Below, in pieces: positions 27,176 to 36,254 of a stretch of DNA of 64,000 bases. The position numbers were made by a program, and so were the translations under genes. How positions within the stretch are numbered: position 1 is the first letter of the stretch; every line of letters starts with the position of its first letter. Source of the stretch: Cytophagaceae bacterium (GTDB lineage: Bacteria > Bacteroidota > Bacteroidia > Cytophagales > Spirosomataceae); assembly GCA_027491195.1 (NCBI GenBank), contig JAIXWQ010000008.1, positions 372,001 to 436,000 of the forward strand. The letters run 5' to 3'. The notes beneath the pieces were generated by a model. It did not search any database. It was not told where the DNA came from and was given only the letters and a program-made list of their open reading frames with translations.

Positions 27176-28639
27176 TTAGCGATTCATGGACACTAAGAAC
27201 TCCTCGTTGTTCCTAGTCCCTTTCATTTGCTGTTGCAAGAATTCCATCGCCTCTACTGAGTTCATGTCTGACATGTGCTTGCGCAAGATCCAAACACGTT
27301 GTAGAACCGCTGGGTCCATCAATAGATCTTCACGGCGCGTTCCTGAAGCTGTCACATCGATGGATGGATAGATTCTGCGGTTCGCTAGCTTGCGATCTAA
27401 TTGTAATTCCATGTTACCCGTTCCTTTGAATTCCTCAAAGATTACTTCGTCCATTTTCGATCCTGTTTCGATCAAGGCCGTGGCGATGATGGTTAAAGAA
27501 CCACCGTTTTCGACATTACGAGCCGCTCCGAAGAAACGCTTCGGTTTGTGTAGCGCATTCGCATCCACACCACCAGATAAAATCTTACCTGATGAAGGAA
27601 CGACTGTATTGTAAGCACGTGCTAAACGTGTAATTGAATCTAATAGGATAACGACATCGTGGCCGCATTCCACCATTCTTTTGGCCTTCTCTAAAACCAA
27701 GTTAGCCACCTTCACGTGACGCTCCGCTTGCTCATCGAAAGTAGATGAAATCACCTCAGCACGCACAGAACGCTGCATATCCGTTACCTCCTCTGGACGT
27801 TCATCGATCAACAAAATGATCAAATAAACCTCTGGGTGATTACGGGAAATCGCATTCGCGATGTCTTTTAAAAGAACCGTTTTACCCGTTTTAGGCTGGG
27901 CAACGATCATACCCCTTTGGCCCTTACCGATAGGCGCGAACAAATCTAAAATACGCGTCGAATAATTATCCGGCGTAGACGACAAGTTCAGCTTCTCCTC
28001 TGGGAACAAAGGCGTTAAATATTCAAAATTAATCCGGTCGCGAATCTCGTCCGTCGTCTTTCCATTCACGGATTCCACTTTCAATAAAGCGAAATACTTC
28101 TCCCCTTCTTTCGGTGGACGAATCTTACCTAAAATCGTGTCTCCCGTCTTCAAACCAAACATTTTGATCTGTGATGGTGACACATAAATATCATCAGGAG
28201 ATGCTAAATAGTTGTAATCAGATGAACGCATGAAACCGTAACCGCCTTCTTGCATGATTTCTAAAACCCCTTCGTTCTCGATCAAACCATCCAATTCCTT
28301 GATAACTTGATTGTAATTCGAACGTGGCTTGTGGTGGTGAACTGGTGCAGGCGCTTCCTCTTTAGGCAATTTATCCACATCGACAGGTGCATCCGTAGGA
28401 GAAACCTCGTCTTTTGTGTTCTCCGTGCTGGTAATGAAGGAAGTATCTACGATAAATTCTTCTGGAGCTGCGACTTCTTTGTATTCAATAGGAGCCTCTT
28501 CTGCTGGCGCTTTGGCCTCCATGGGTAACAATGGTGCTTCTTCATTGCTCTTTTGAATACGCTGACGCTTAGGACGTTCTGTTGATGATGGTGCTTCTTC
28601 TTGTAATTTTTTACTTCTTTTGATAGGCTTATCTTCCAT
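27176..28639 (-). CDS. rho: Transcription termination factor Rho
   Basis: 487 residues from the ATG at 28639; the TTG at 28669 is a poorer start. An unstructured charged and Pro/Ala/Glu-rich N-terminus (about 1-125) precedes the RNA-binding cold-shock domain ([22 protein letters not shown]) and the ATPase domain with Walker [14 protein letters not shown], Walker [17 protein letters not shown] and the C-terminal [19 protein letters not shown]. Hexameric Rho ends transcription at unstructured RNA and is the main candidate for ending the many convergent genes here that lack hairpins. The 230-bp region to bioF carries repeated ATTCTGACA motifs in the rho leader. Confidence 0.97.
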   Translation of the reverse strand: MEDKPIKRSKKLQEEAPSSTERPKRQRIQKSNEEAPLLPMEAKAPAEEAPIEYKEVAAPEEFIVDTSFITSTENTKDEVSPTDAPVDVDKLPKEEAPAPVHHHKPRSNYNQVIKELDGLIENEGVLEIMQEGGYGFMRSSDYNYLASPDDIYVSPSQIKMFGLKTGDTILGKIRPPKEGEKYFALLKVESVNGKTTDEIRDRINFEYLTPLFPEEKLNLSSTPDNYSTRILDLFAPIGKGQRGMIVAQPKTGKTVLLKDIANAISRNHPEVYLIILLIDERPEEVTDMQRSVRAEVISSTFDEQAERHVKVANLVLEKAKRMVECGHDVVILLDSITRLARAYNTVVPSSGKILSGGVDANALHKPKRFFGAARNVENGGSLTIIATALIETGSKMDEVIFEEFKGTGNMELQLDRKLANRRIYPSIDVTASGTRREDLLMDPAVLQRVWILRKHMSDMNSVEAMEFLQQQMKGTRNNEEFLVSMNR

Positions 28640-28847
28640 AAAGGGGGAACGATTAATTAAGATTGACAACAGACATAAATGTCAGAATGTTTGTCAAATG
28701 AGAAAATTAGGGGACGTTTACTCGTTGAATTGTCAGAATCGACATGCAATACTACAAAATACTCCTGAATTGGCAAGGATTTCCCGCTGAAATTATGTCA
28801 ATATTATCAATTACATGATAAAACACATCTCCACAGTGATTATTTCG

Positions 28848-28855
28848 TATTTTTG
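28848..28855 (+). promoter_or_regulatory. -7 element of bioF operon promoter
   Basis: TATTTTTG fits TAnnTTTG exactly, 14 bases before the bioF ATG, leaving only a very short leader. No convincing TTG at -33. Confidence 0.6.
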
Positions 28856-28869
28856 CTTCAGAAAAATAC

Positions 28870-29988
28870 ATGAAAAATAGTCAGCAACAGCTTATTGACC
28901 TATTAGAAACCCGCCGTAAAGAGGGTCTATTGAGGCAATTACAGGTGCTGGATGACCGCACGGATTTCTGCTCGAATGACTACCTAGGTTTAGCATCGGA
29001 TCAAACCTTAGCAGCTACTATTTCAAGCGATTTCGAAGCATTGCCCCTAGCCTCGCGTAAAAACGGTTCAACCGGCTCCAGACTGATCTCTGGACAATCC
29101 AACTTAATCGAACAATTCGAAAACGAATGCGCTGCCTTTCACGGTGCTGAGGCCGCCTTACTTTTCAGTTCAGGCTACGATGCGAATGTGGGTCTGATAT
29201 CCTCTCTCCCACAGGAAGGGGACGTGATTTTTTGCGATAAACTATTGCATGCGAGTCTGATTGATGGTTTACGTCTTTCCAAAGCCGAGAGACGCATCTT
29301 CAAGCACAATAACCTAGAGGATCTAGTACATTTAATGGATCAATACCCGGCCGAAACACGCAAGTGGATCGTCGTGGAATCGGTTTATTCGATGGACGGC
29401 GACATCGCCCCTCTGAAAAAATTAGTCGACTTAAAAAATTCCTACGGTGCCGAACTCATCGTAGATGAGGCCCATTCAGGAGGAATTTATGGCCCAGCAG
29501 GACAAGGACTCGTGTTCGAATTAGGACTGATGGAGGAGGTTTTTGCGCGCGTCATCACCTTCGGTAAAGCCTGGGGAAATGCGGGAGCGGTGGTTCTTGG
29601 GTCTTTGGCCCTTAAAGAATTCCTCGTGAACTTCGCTAGACCCTTCATCTATTCCACAGCACCTGCTCCGGCACATGTATCAGCCCTATTAAGCACTTTG
29701 CGCTATTTGCCATCCCAAAACGAAGCCCGCAAAAAGCTTCAAGAGAACATCGCTTTCTTCCGAGAAAATGCGAAATCTGATGCCTGGGGAGATAGCAAAA
29801 CGGCCATACAAACCTTCTTCGTCACCGGAAACGAGGCCGTTCGAGCGAAGGCGGCAAAAGCCAAAGAATTCGCGATCAAACCCATCGTTTCACCCACGGT
29901 ACCGAAGGGAAAAGAACGCATACGCATCACACTGAGCGCAAACCACACAAAAGAACAAATACAATCACTAATAAAAACATTGGAATGA
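28870..29988 (+). CDS. bioF: 8-amino-7-oxononanoate synthase
   Basis: 372 residues of the alpha-oxoamine synthase family. The substrate-binding region FCSNDYLGLASD (about 33-44), GSTGSRLISGQSNL, the PLP-contact Asp/His in LIVDEAHSGGIYGPAG, and the Schiff-base lysine in VITFGKAWGNAG are all visible. It condenses pimeloyl-thioester with alanine, the first ring-building step of biotin synthesis. The TFGKAWGN segment differs from the more common TLGKALG, but the lysine is kept. The bioD start lies inside its last 4 bases. Confidence 0.92.
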   Translation: MKNSQQQLIDLLETRRKEGLLRQLQVLDDRTDFCSNDYLGLASDQTLAATISSDFEALPLASRKNGSTGSRLISGQSNLIEQFENECAAFHGAEAALLFSSGYDANVGLISSLPQEGDVIFCDKLLHASLIDGLRLSKAERRIFKHNNLEDLVHLMDQYPAETRKWIVVESVYSMDGDIAPLKKLVDLKNSYGAELIVDEAHSGGIYGPAGQGLVFELGLMEEVFARVITFGKAWGNAGAVVLGSLALKEFLVNFARPFIYSTAPAPAHVSALLSTLRYLPSQNEARKKLQENIAFFRENAKSDAWGDSKTAIQTFFVTGNEAVRAKAAKAKEFAIKPIVSPTVPKGKERIRITLSANHTKEQIQSLIKTLE

Positions 29989-30584
29989 AACAGTTTATTA
30001 TCGCCGGCATAGGCACGGAAATTGGGAAAACCGTCGTGTCTGCCATCTTAACTGCTGGATTAAAAGCGGACTATTGGAAACCCGTACAATCTGGGGATAT
30101 TGAAACTGGGGATGCTTATTGGATTCGTAAATGGGTCCCATCTGCCACCGTTCATCCTTCGACCTATGCTTTAACACAACCTTTGTCTCCTCATTCAGCG
30201 GCGGAAATTGATGGAGTTAAGATCGAGCTAGAGGCGTTTAAAATACCAACCGACCAAACCTTAATCATCGAATTAGCAGGCGGAATCATGGTTCCATTGA
30301 ATGACCACGAAACTAATTTAGATCTCATCAAAAAACTGGATATTCCGGTCATTTTAGTTAGCAAGAACTACTTAGGCAGCATCAATCACACGTTGTTGAG
30401 CTATGAAATCCTGAAACAACAGGGCGTTCAGATGGCTGGAATCGTGTTCAATGGACCCGAAAATCCATCCGGTGAGAAATTTATTTTAAACCATACGGGC
30501 TTGCCTTTGGTTTTACGAGTGAATACAGAAAATGAACTAAATGAAGCGGTCATCGCTTCGTATGCAGATAAAATCCATGTCTAA
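29985..30584 (+). CDS. bioD: Dethiobiotin synthase
   Basis: 199 residues, short but normal for Bacteroidota BioD. The P-loop is GIGTEIGKTVVSAIL (about 8-22); the second conserved region YWKPVQSGDIETGD binds diaminopelargonate, and IIELAGGIMVPLND carries the conserved acidic and glycine residues. The C-terminal half (VILVSKNYLGSINHTLLS) is characteristic. It closes the ureido ring with CO2 and ATP. It is coupled to bioF by a 4-base overlap and overlaps bioA by 8 bases. Confidence 0.93.
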   Translation: MKQFIIAGIGTEIGKTVVSAILTAGLKADYWKPVQSGDIETGDAYWIRKWVPSATVHPSTYALTQPLSPHSAAEIDGVKIELEAFKIPTDQTLIIELAGGIMVPLNDHETNLDLIKKLDIPVILVSKNYLGSINHTLLSYEILKQQGVQMAGIVFNGPENPSGEKFILNHTGLPLVLRVNTENELNEAVIASYADKIHV

Positions 30585-31851
30585 TCAGAATTTAGCTTCT
30601 CGGGATGCGGCGGTGATTTGGCACCCCTTTACGCAACATCAAATCGAACCTATTTCGATTCCGATTGCGAGCGGAAAAGGAGCGCATCTTTTTGATACAG
30701 ACGGAAAGAAATACATCGATGCGATTTCCTCCTGGTGGGTAAATACGCATGGGCATGGTCATCCGTATTTAGCGGAAAAAGTATACGAACAGGCCCTCCA
30801 GCTCGAGCAAGTCATCTTTGCTGGCTTTACTCATGAACCGGCGGTACAATTATCAGAACGATTATTAGCCCATTTACCCCCTAATTTCGAACGTGTTTTC
30901 TTCTCTGATAATGGCTCCACAGCCGTAGAAGTGGCCATCAAAATGGCGCTACAATTTTACCATAACCAGGGAAATACGAAACGCAGAAAAATACTCGCTT
31001 TTCAAGATGCCTACCATGGGGATACCTTTGGGGCGATGAGTTTAGGGGCTCCTAGTTCCTTCAATGCGCCTTTTCAAGATATGCTTTTCGAAGTGGAATT
31101 CTTGCCAAGTCCACAGGACACGGATGCTTGCATCGCCGCGATGTCAGCAGCCGATGAAAGTTACGCTGCCTTCATCTTCGAACCCTTAATCCAAGGAGCC
31201 GGTGGCATGAAGATGTACGAGGCATCGACTTTAGATACCTTGATTCAGCTAGCGCGTGAAAAGGGCATTCTATGTATTGCAGATGAAATTATGACGGGCT
31301 TCGGACGAACAGGCAAGTGGTTCGCGATGGATTATTTAGCACAGAAACCGGACATCGTTTGTTTCTCCAAAGGCCTTACCGGCGGCATGATGGCCATGGG
31401 TTTAACGCTTTGCAGCGAACAAATTTTCCAATCCTTCCTTTCGGATGACCGACGTAAAATGATGTTCCATTCTCACTCGTTTACCGCAAATCCACTGGCC
31501 TGCGCAGCAGCCAATGCGAGTTTAGATTTAATGGAAAAGGAGGAAACATGGGAGTCGATTGCTCGCGTGGAATCTCGACACCGTGAGTTTGCTGCGACGA
31601 TCACTGAACATCCCATCTTGAAAAATGTACGCATTCACGGCACCATTTTAGCCATGGAAGTAGAGACAGGAGAAGCCGATGGATATTTACATTCCATCCG
31701 GGACGACATCTATCAATACTTCTTGAAGGAGGGTATTTTGATGCGACCTTTGGGAAATACCATCTATATCCTCGCCCCTTATTGTATCGAGGACGAGGAT
31801 CTAGCGTATATCTATGGGAAAATTACGGCTTTTGCGCAGGGACTAATTTAG
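30577..31851 (+). CDS. bioA: Adenosylmethionine--8-amino-7-oxononanoate aminotransferase
   Basis: 424 residues from the ATG at 30577 (MSNQNLASRDAAVIWHPFTQ); in-frame upstream ATGs at 30541 and 30562 would extend deeper into bioD and add residues not typical of the family. The PLP lysine is in VCFSKGLTGGMMAMGL (about 268), with DAISSWWVNTHGHGHP and GRTGKWFAMDY as family hallmarks. It transfers the amino group of SAM to 7-keto-8-aminopelargonate. Gene order bioF-bioD-bioA; bioB, bioC and bioH are absent from the window. The 3' end overlaps the convergent NTF2-like gene by 29 bases. Confidence 0.95.
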   Translation: MSNQNLASRDAAVIWHPFTQHQIEPISIPIASGKGAHLFDTDGKKYIDAISSWWVNTHGHGHPYLAEKVYEQALQLEQVIFAGFTHEPAVQLSERLLAHLPPNFERVFFSDNGSTAVEVAIKMALQFYHNQGNTKRRKILAFQDAYHGDTFGAMSLGAPSSFNAPFQDMLFEVEFLPSPQDTDACIAAMSAADESYAAFIFEPLIQGAGGMKMYEASTLDTLIQLAREKGILCIADEIMTGFGRTGKWFAMDYLAQKPDIVCFSKGLTGGMMAMGLTLCSEQIFQSFLSDDRRKMMFHSHSFTANPLACAAANASLDLMEKEETWESIARVESRHREFAATITEHPILKNVRIHGTILAMEVETGEADGYLHSIRDDIYQYFLKEGILMRPLGNTIYILAPYCIEDEDLAYIYGKITAFAQGLI

Positions 31852-32260
31852 TCGACTGCCAAGAGACCATTTGCCAGCGCTTATCAGCATATACAAACAC
31901 GTCAGTAAAACGAAGTCTCAAAATGGTGGGAGTTCCATCAGCAGCTTTTTGCTGGATAGCTAGAATACCTGTGTTAATCCCTGTTTTACCATATACCCGG
32001 TGTTGCAATTCCTCCGGTGTGATAGATAAATAACTTGATTTCCCAGACGCGATGGAGGCAATATAGCTTTCTTTGTTGTCCTGTACTCCACTCGAATGAA
32101 AATACACTAAATCATTATGTAAAACGGCTTGTAGTCCTGGAATATCTTTCGCCACCATGACCTTAAATCGGTTTAATTCCGCTTCTTTCAAGGATTCCTC
32201 GTTTTGAGCGAAACCAGCAAAGGAGGCTAGTACACAGCCTAAAATCAATAATTTTTTCAT
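31823..32260 (-). CDS. Exported NTF2-like (DUF4440-type) protein
   Basis: 145 residues with a signal peptide (MKKLLILGCVLASFAGFAQ). The body follows the cone-shaped SnoaL/NTF2 pattern: helix ESLKEAELNRFKVMVAKDIPGLQAVL, then strands DLVYFHSSGVQDNKESYIASI and a final RLRFTDVFVYADKRWQMVSWQSTKL. Such domains often bind small molecules or act as ketosteroid-isomerase-like accessory units; no function can be assigned. It lies 33 bases after the GMC oxidoreductase on the same strand and may serve the same pathway. Its last 29 bases overlap bioA tail to tail. Confidence 0.8.
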   Translation of the reverse strand: MKKLLILGCVLASFAGFAQNEESLKEAELNRFKVMVAKDIPGLQAVLHNDLVYFHSSGVQDNKESYIASIASGKSSYLSITPEELQHRVYGKTGINTGILAIQQKAADGTPTILRLRFTDVFVYADKRWQMVSWQSTKLVPAQKP

Positions 32261-32293
32261 AGGTTCTTTTTCTTTAAAACGCCACAGCGTCGA

Positions 32294-33880
32294 TTATTTA
32301 CTCAAAATTAAATCTGCCGCCTTCTCCGCAATCATCACCACGGCCGCATTCGTATTCCCAGAAATGACATCCGGCATAAGGGAGGCATCTACCACGCGCA
32401 ATCCTTGCAAACCGTGAACGCGAAGTGTCAAAGGATCACAAACTGCCTCCGCATCTGTTCCCATCTTGCAAGTTCCCACCGGATGGTACACACATTCGGT
32501 GGCCTGCTCCATGTGCTGCTGAATGACATCCTCTGTCCATTCACCTGCCGGATAATTCAATTCAGACCCTTTTCTAAGTCCATCAAAAGCAGACGACAAG
32601 ACAATATCGCGCGCAATTTGCATGCCTCGTTTAAGCGTCTCCCGATCCTCCGCAGCTGACAAATAGTGGGGATCAATCACCGGTGCCTCATCAAAACGAG
32701 ACGATCGAAGACTCACTGTCCCCCTGCTCTTCGGTTTTAATAAAGTAGGCAATATCGTAAATCCATCGCGCAAAGGCATCTTTCCGTAATCGTACATATC
32801 GTAAGCCCAGGCAGATGAGAAGTGAAATTGCAAATCCGGCACATCGGTTTGATTCACTGAATCATAAAATGCCGCAGCCTCTAACGGACTTGAAGCTAAT
32901 GGACCTTTCTTGTTTAAAGCATAATCCACGTAGTTTTTCAAACCTAAAGCCACGTTATAGGATTGACCCTTCGTGCTGGCTTGCGCATTCATATTTACGA
33001 AGACGTGATCCGATAAATTCTTGCCCACTCCTTTTAAGTCCAATCGAGAATCAATTCCATGCTCACGTAGTTCCGCGGCATCGCCAATTCCAGACAATTG
33101 TAGAATTTGTGGGCTTTGGAAAGCACCAGCAGAAAGAATCACCTCAGATGCTTCGAATTCAATGGCCTTTTTCGACCCTAGTTTATAGCCTTTTAATCCG
33201 ATCACCTTCTCCCCCTCCATCACTAAGGAAGCTACCTGAAAAGAGGTTTGAATATGTAAATTTTTGCGAGAAAGAGCCGGCTGAATGAAGGCCTTTGCGC
33301 CTGAAGCACGCTCTCCATCTTGAATATTGAATTGAAATAAACCCGCACCCACTTGCTTTGCCCCATTAAAATCCGGGTTCGCCGGAATTCCTACAGCTCC
33401 ACAACCCTGAATGAAGGCATCGCCAAAAATCGTCAAATGCCGATTCTTCGCCACCCGGTGCAGACCACCAGTCCCATGGTATTCGTTCTGAAAATCTTCG
33501 TTATCCTCTGACTTCTTGAAATAGGGCAACACCTCGTTATAGGACCAACCTTCACATCCCCAAGCCGCCCATTGATCATAATCTGCTTTGTTCCCGCGAA
33601 TATAGGCCATGCAATTAATAGCTGAACTACCACCGACCGTTTTACCGCGTGGTTGGTAAAGCCGGCGCCCCCCTAAATGCGGTTGTGGTTCCGTGAAAAA
33701 ATTCCAATTCAAATAGGTATGATTCAGGAGCGAATAAGCAGATGGCATAGTAATTCGGGGGTCTCTGAAATCTCCTCCCGCTTCAATTAACAGCACTTGA
33801 TTCAAGGGATTCTCCGATAAACGATGCGCTAAAACACAGCCTGCCGTACCGGCGCCCACAATGATGTAATCAAATTTCAT
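32294..33880 (-). CDS. GMC family FAD-dependent oxidoreductase (choline dehydrogenase-like)
   Basis: 528 residues from the ATG at 33880 ([20 protein letters not shown]). The FAD ADP-binding motif [15 protein letters not shown] is at the N-terminus, the GMC signature [20 protein letters not shown] around 80-99, and the second signature [16 protein letters not shown] near 260. The catalytic His is in [13 protein letters not shown] and the last conserved residue is in [20 protein letters not shown]. It oxidises an alcohol substrate, most like the choline/alcohol dehydrogenase branch, without signal peptide. Downstream lies the NTF2-like gene. The substrate is unknown. Confidence 0.9.
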   Translation of the reverse strand: MKFDYIIVGAGTAGCVLAHRLSENPLNQVLLIEAGGDFRDPRITMPSAYSLLNHTYLNWNFFTEPQPHLGGRRLYQPRGKTVGGSSAINCMAYIRGNKADYDQWAAWGCEGWSYNEVLPYFKKSEDNEDFQNEYHGTGGLHRVAKNRHLTIFGDAFIQGCGAVGIPANPDFNGAKQVGAGLFQFNIQDGERASGAKAFIQPALSRKNLHIQTSFQVASLVMEGEKVIGLKGYKLGSKKAIEFEASEVILSAGAFQSPQILQLSGIGDAAELREHGIDSRLDLKGVGKNLSDHVFVNMNAQASTKGQSYNVALGLKNYVDYALNKKGPLASSPLEAAAFYDSVNQTDVPDLQFHFSSAWAYDMYDYGKMPLRDGFTILPTLLKPKSRGTVSLRSSRFDEAPVIDPHYLSAAEDRETLKRGMQIARDIVLSSAFDGLRKGSELNYPAGEWTEDVIQQHMEQATECVYHPVGTCKMGTDAEAVCDPLTLRVHGLQGLRVVDASLMPDVISGNTNAAVVMIAEKAADLILSK

Positions 33881-33912
33881 AGACAGGTCACTATTTTCTC
33901 TTTGAATATCCC

Positions 33913-33920
33913 TATTTTTG
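33913..33920 (+). promoter_or_regulatory. -7 element upstream of the HupE-like gene
   Basis: TATTTTTG matches TAnnTTTG exactly, 18 bases before the GTG start at 33939, and supports that start. Confidence 0.55.
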
Positions 33921-33938
33921 GTCAATAAATAACAAAAC

Positions 33939-34499
33939 GTGAGCAATTTTTCTGTCTACTTTTCCTTGGGCTTGGGGCATATCCTGAATTGGGCTGCACT
34001 AGATCACCTCTTGTTTATCTTATCATTGACTTGCGTTTATGTAATTACAGATTACAAAAAACTGCTCTGGCTCGTCACGGCCTTTACCTTAGGGCATTCG
34101 ATTACGTTAGCCTTAGCGACTTTACATTTGATACAAGTTCAGATGTCATGGGTTGAATTTTTGATCCCCTGCACTATTTTAGCGGCGGCCATCAGCAATT
34201 TGATGCAGACGGAACAGCGCTATAAATACAGTGTGGTTGCTATTTTTGGGTTAATCCACGGACTCGGTTTTTCGAACTACCTACAAAGTTTATTGGGAGC
34301 TGAAGGTTCATTATTTACTCCGCTTTTAGCGTTTAATCTGGGATTAGAATTAGGCCAAATACTCGTCGTATCTCTTGTTTTGATCTTTACAACGATCGCC
34401 TCCCATGTTTTTCATTGGAAGCAAAAAACGACCGTTGCAGTGCTTTCAGGCATCACCATTGGATTAGTATTACCGATGATCATCGAACGCTGGCCTTAA
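33939..34499 (+). CDS. HupE/UreJ family membrane protein
   Basis: 186 residues from a GTG start; no ATG occurs in the first 65 residues. There are six hydrophobic segments and the family motifs DHLLFILSL (about 22-30), [12 protein letters not shown] (about 49-60), [12 protein letters not shown] (about 104-115) and [11 protein letters not shown] (about 133-143), the His-rich helices proposed to bind or move nickel in HupE/UreJ. No hydrogenase, urease or other nickel gene is in the window, so its metal and role here are open. It stands alone between divergent GMC and convergent nrdB genes and is followed by a terminator. Confidence 0.82.
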   Translation: MSNFSVYFSLGLGHILNWAALDHLLFILSLTCVYVITDYKKLLWLVTAFTLGHSITLALATLHLIQVQMSWVEFLIPCTILAAAISNLMQTEQRYKYSVVAIFGLIHGLGFSNYLQSLLGAEGSLFTPLLAFNLGLELGQILVVSLVLIFTTIASHVFHWKQKTTVAVLSGITIGLVLPMIIERWP

Positions 34500-34520
34500 T
34501 CGCTAGTCACTAAAGGACAT

Positions 34521-34552
34521 AAAAAAAGCCCCGATTTTCATCGAGGCCTTTT
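34521..34552. terminator. Bidirectional terminator between HupE-like gene and nrdB
   Basis: A-run, GCCCCGAT stem, TTTC loop, ATCGAGGC (one G-T pair), then a T-rich run; serves both convergent genes. Confidence 0.85.
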
Positions 34553-34570
34553 CCTGAAATGTATTTAGGA

Positions 34571-35548
34571 CTAAAAATCCTCATCTAATGAGAAGGACAT
34601 CGAATCCTTGTCAGACATAACGCCTGATTTTTGGTATTCTGCCACACGCTTCTCGAAGAAGTTGGTCTTTCCTTGTAAAGAGATCATCTCCATGAAGTCG
34701 AATGGATTCGTTGCATTGTAGTGTTTCTTACAACCTAAAGAAACCAATAAACGATCTGCTACGAAATCGATGTATTGACACATCATCTCTGCATTCATAC
34801 CAATTAAGGAAACCGGTAAAGCAACAGTCACGAATTCTTTTTCAATCTCCACTGCTTCTAAGATAATTTCGTAGATGCGATCTTGAGTTAATTTATTGTT
34901 GATGTGATCTGCGTACAATAAACAAGCGAAATCACAGTGTAAACCTTCGTCACGCGAGATTAATTCGTTCGAGAACGAAAGACCTGGCATTAAACCACGT
35001 TTCTTTAACCAGAAGATCGAGCAGAATGAACCTGAGAAGAAAATACCTTCCACCGCAGCGAAAGAAATTAAACGCTCTACAAAATTATCTGACTCAATCC
35101 ATTTCAAAGCCCAATCCGCTTTCTTCTTAACGCAATCGATTGTTTCGATGGCGCGTAAAAGGTGGTCTTTTTCTTTCGGGTCACTGATGTAAGAATCAAT
35201 TAAAAGAGAATAGGTTTCTGAGTGAATGTTTTCCATCATGATTTGGAAACCATAGAAACATTTCGCCTCTGCATATTGAACCTCTTTCAAGAAGTTATTC
35301 GCTAAATTTTCATTTACGATACCGTCCGAAGCAGCGAAGAAAGCAAGTACGTGAGAAACGAAATGACGTTCACCGTCATTCATCTTCTTCCAGTCAGCTA
35401 AATCTTGAGATAAATCGATCTCTTCTGCTGTCCAGAAAGACGCTTCCGCCTTCTTATAAAATTGCCAAATATCATCGTGCTTAATCGGGAAAAGCACAAA
35501 ACGGTTGGGATCCTCAACCAATAAGGGTTCTACTGCTATCGTTGACAT
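34571..35548 (-). CDS. nrdB: Class I ribonucleotide reductase, small (radical) subunit
   Basis: 325 residues. The diiron ligands fit the pattern of R2: Asp/Glu in [16 protein letters not shown], Glu and His in [20 protein letters not shown], Glu in [13 protein letters not shown] and [11 protein letters not shown]. The first glutamate helix is followed by the expected tyrosine region. The C-terminus [11 protein letters not shown] is the acidic tail that docks on the large subunit. It holds the radical cofactor that starts reduction of ribonucleotides to deoxyribonucleotides. nrdA is not adjacent in the window. The gene appears monocistronic. Confidence 0.95.
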   Translation of the reverse strand: MSTIAVEPLLVEDPNRFVLFPIKHDDIWQFYKKAEASFWTAEEIDLSQDLADWKKMNDGERHFVSHVLAFFAASDGIVNENLANNFLKEVQYAEAKCFYGFQIMMENIHSETYSLLIDSYISDPKEKDHLLRAIETIDCVKKKADWALKWIESDNFVERLISFAAVEGIFFSGSFCSIFWLKKRGLMPGLSFSNELISRDEGLHCDFACLLYADHINNKLTQDRIYEIILEAVEIEKEFVTVALPVSLIGMNAEMMCQYIDFVADRLLVSLGCKKHYNATNPFDFMEMISLQGKTNFFEKRVAEYQKSGVMSDKDSMSFSLDEDF

Positions 35549-35626
35549 AAAATTTAAATTGAACTCGAAATTAAGAAATTCTACCTGATATACAAGACTG
35601 ATAAAGGGGTAAAATTGTTTTAAAAT

Positions 35627-36211
35627 TTAAAAGAAAAATCCGCCTACTTGAACAACAATAGCCGAGCCATACGGAGAGCGCCCTGAGGTATAGTTTAGGT
35701 CGTACATGACCTGAAAATTGATCCCTATTTTAGAACCGATTCCGACCCCAATGAGTACCGGATTCGAATAATTAATTCCGGTATTATCCGAAAGGTTCGT
35801 ATAATTTTCGATTTGACCTGTCAAGTAAGCCTGGCCTATTAATTGACTTAAGGCAGGAACTTGTTGGCGGATGAAGATTTTTTGGCCGAACAAATTACTT
35901 GTAAATGCCCCCATTGAGCCATAATCCACCGAATAATACTGATAGATCAACCCAGCACCCACAATGGAAGTATTTGTTAGCGAATAACCCACCATAGGAG
36001 AAAGACCGATACTGGTCGGATTCCCAAAACTTAAACCATTAATTCCCGCTCCAAAATTCAGACGCTGGCGGAAAGGCAATTCTCTTACGTCTTTTTCGAC
36101 ATCCAAATCCCCTTCAGCGCCCTCCTCTTTAATCACTACGGGTTCTTGCGCGAAAACCTCAGAAACTCCTACAAATGTGAGGAGCGAAAAGAATAAAAGT
36201 AGTTTTTTCAT
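35627..36211 (-). CDS. Exported outer-membrane-type beta protein, unknown function
   Basis: 194 residues from the ATG at 36211 (MKKLLLFFSLLTFVGVSEVFAQ signal peptide). An acidic stretch (EEGAEGDLDVEKDVRELP) is followed by alternating amphipathic strands rich in G, Y and N and a terminal VVQVGGFFF, consistent with a small 8-stranded beta-barrel or an OmpW/OmpA-like N-domain. I do not recognise the family. It is divergent from uvrA with only 43 bases between starts, and it ends 78 bases before nrdB begins. Confidence 0.75.
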   Translation of the reverse strand: MKKLLLFFSLLTFVGVSEVFAQEPVVIKEEGAEGDLDVEKDVRELPFRQRLNFGAGINGLSFGNPTSIGLSPMVGYSLTNTSIVGAGLIYQYYSVDYGSMGAFTSNLFGQKIFIRQQVPALSQLIGQAYLTGQIENYTNLSDNTGINYSNPVLIGVGIGSKIGINFQVMYDLNYTSGRSPYGSAIVVQVGGFFF

Positions 36212-36242
36212 TTGGCTTAAATTGATTACCAAAATTAAAGGA

Positions 36243-36250
36243 TATTTTTG
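36243..36250 (+). promoter_or_regulatory. -7 element immediately upstream of uvrA
   Basis: TATTTTTG (TAnnTTTG exact) with a TTG 18 bases upstream (36222-36224). It ends only 4 bases before the uvrA ATG, implying a leaderless or almost leaderless mRNA. Confidence 0.55.
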
Positions 36251-36254
36251 TAAA

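Noticed and set aside
32815-33288. Plus-strand open frame of 157 codons inside the GMC oxidoreductase gene
   Set aside because: Antisense shadow of a well-supported FAD enzyme; no recognisable protein features.
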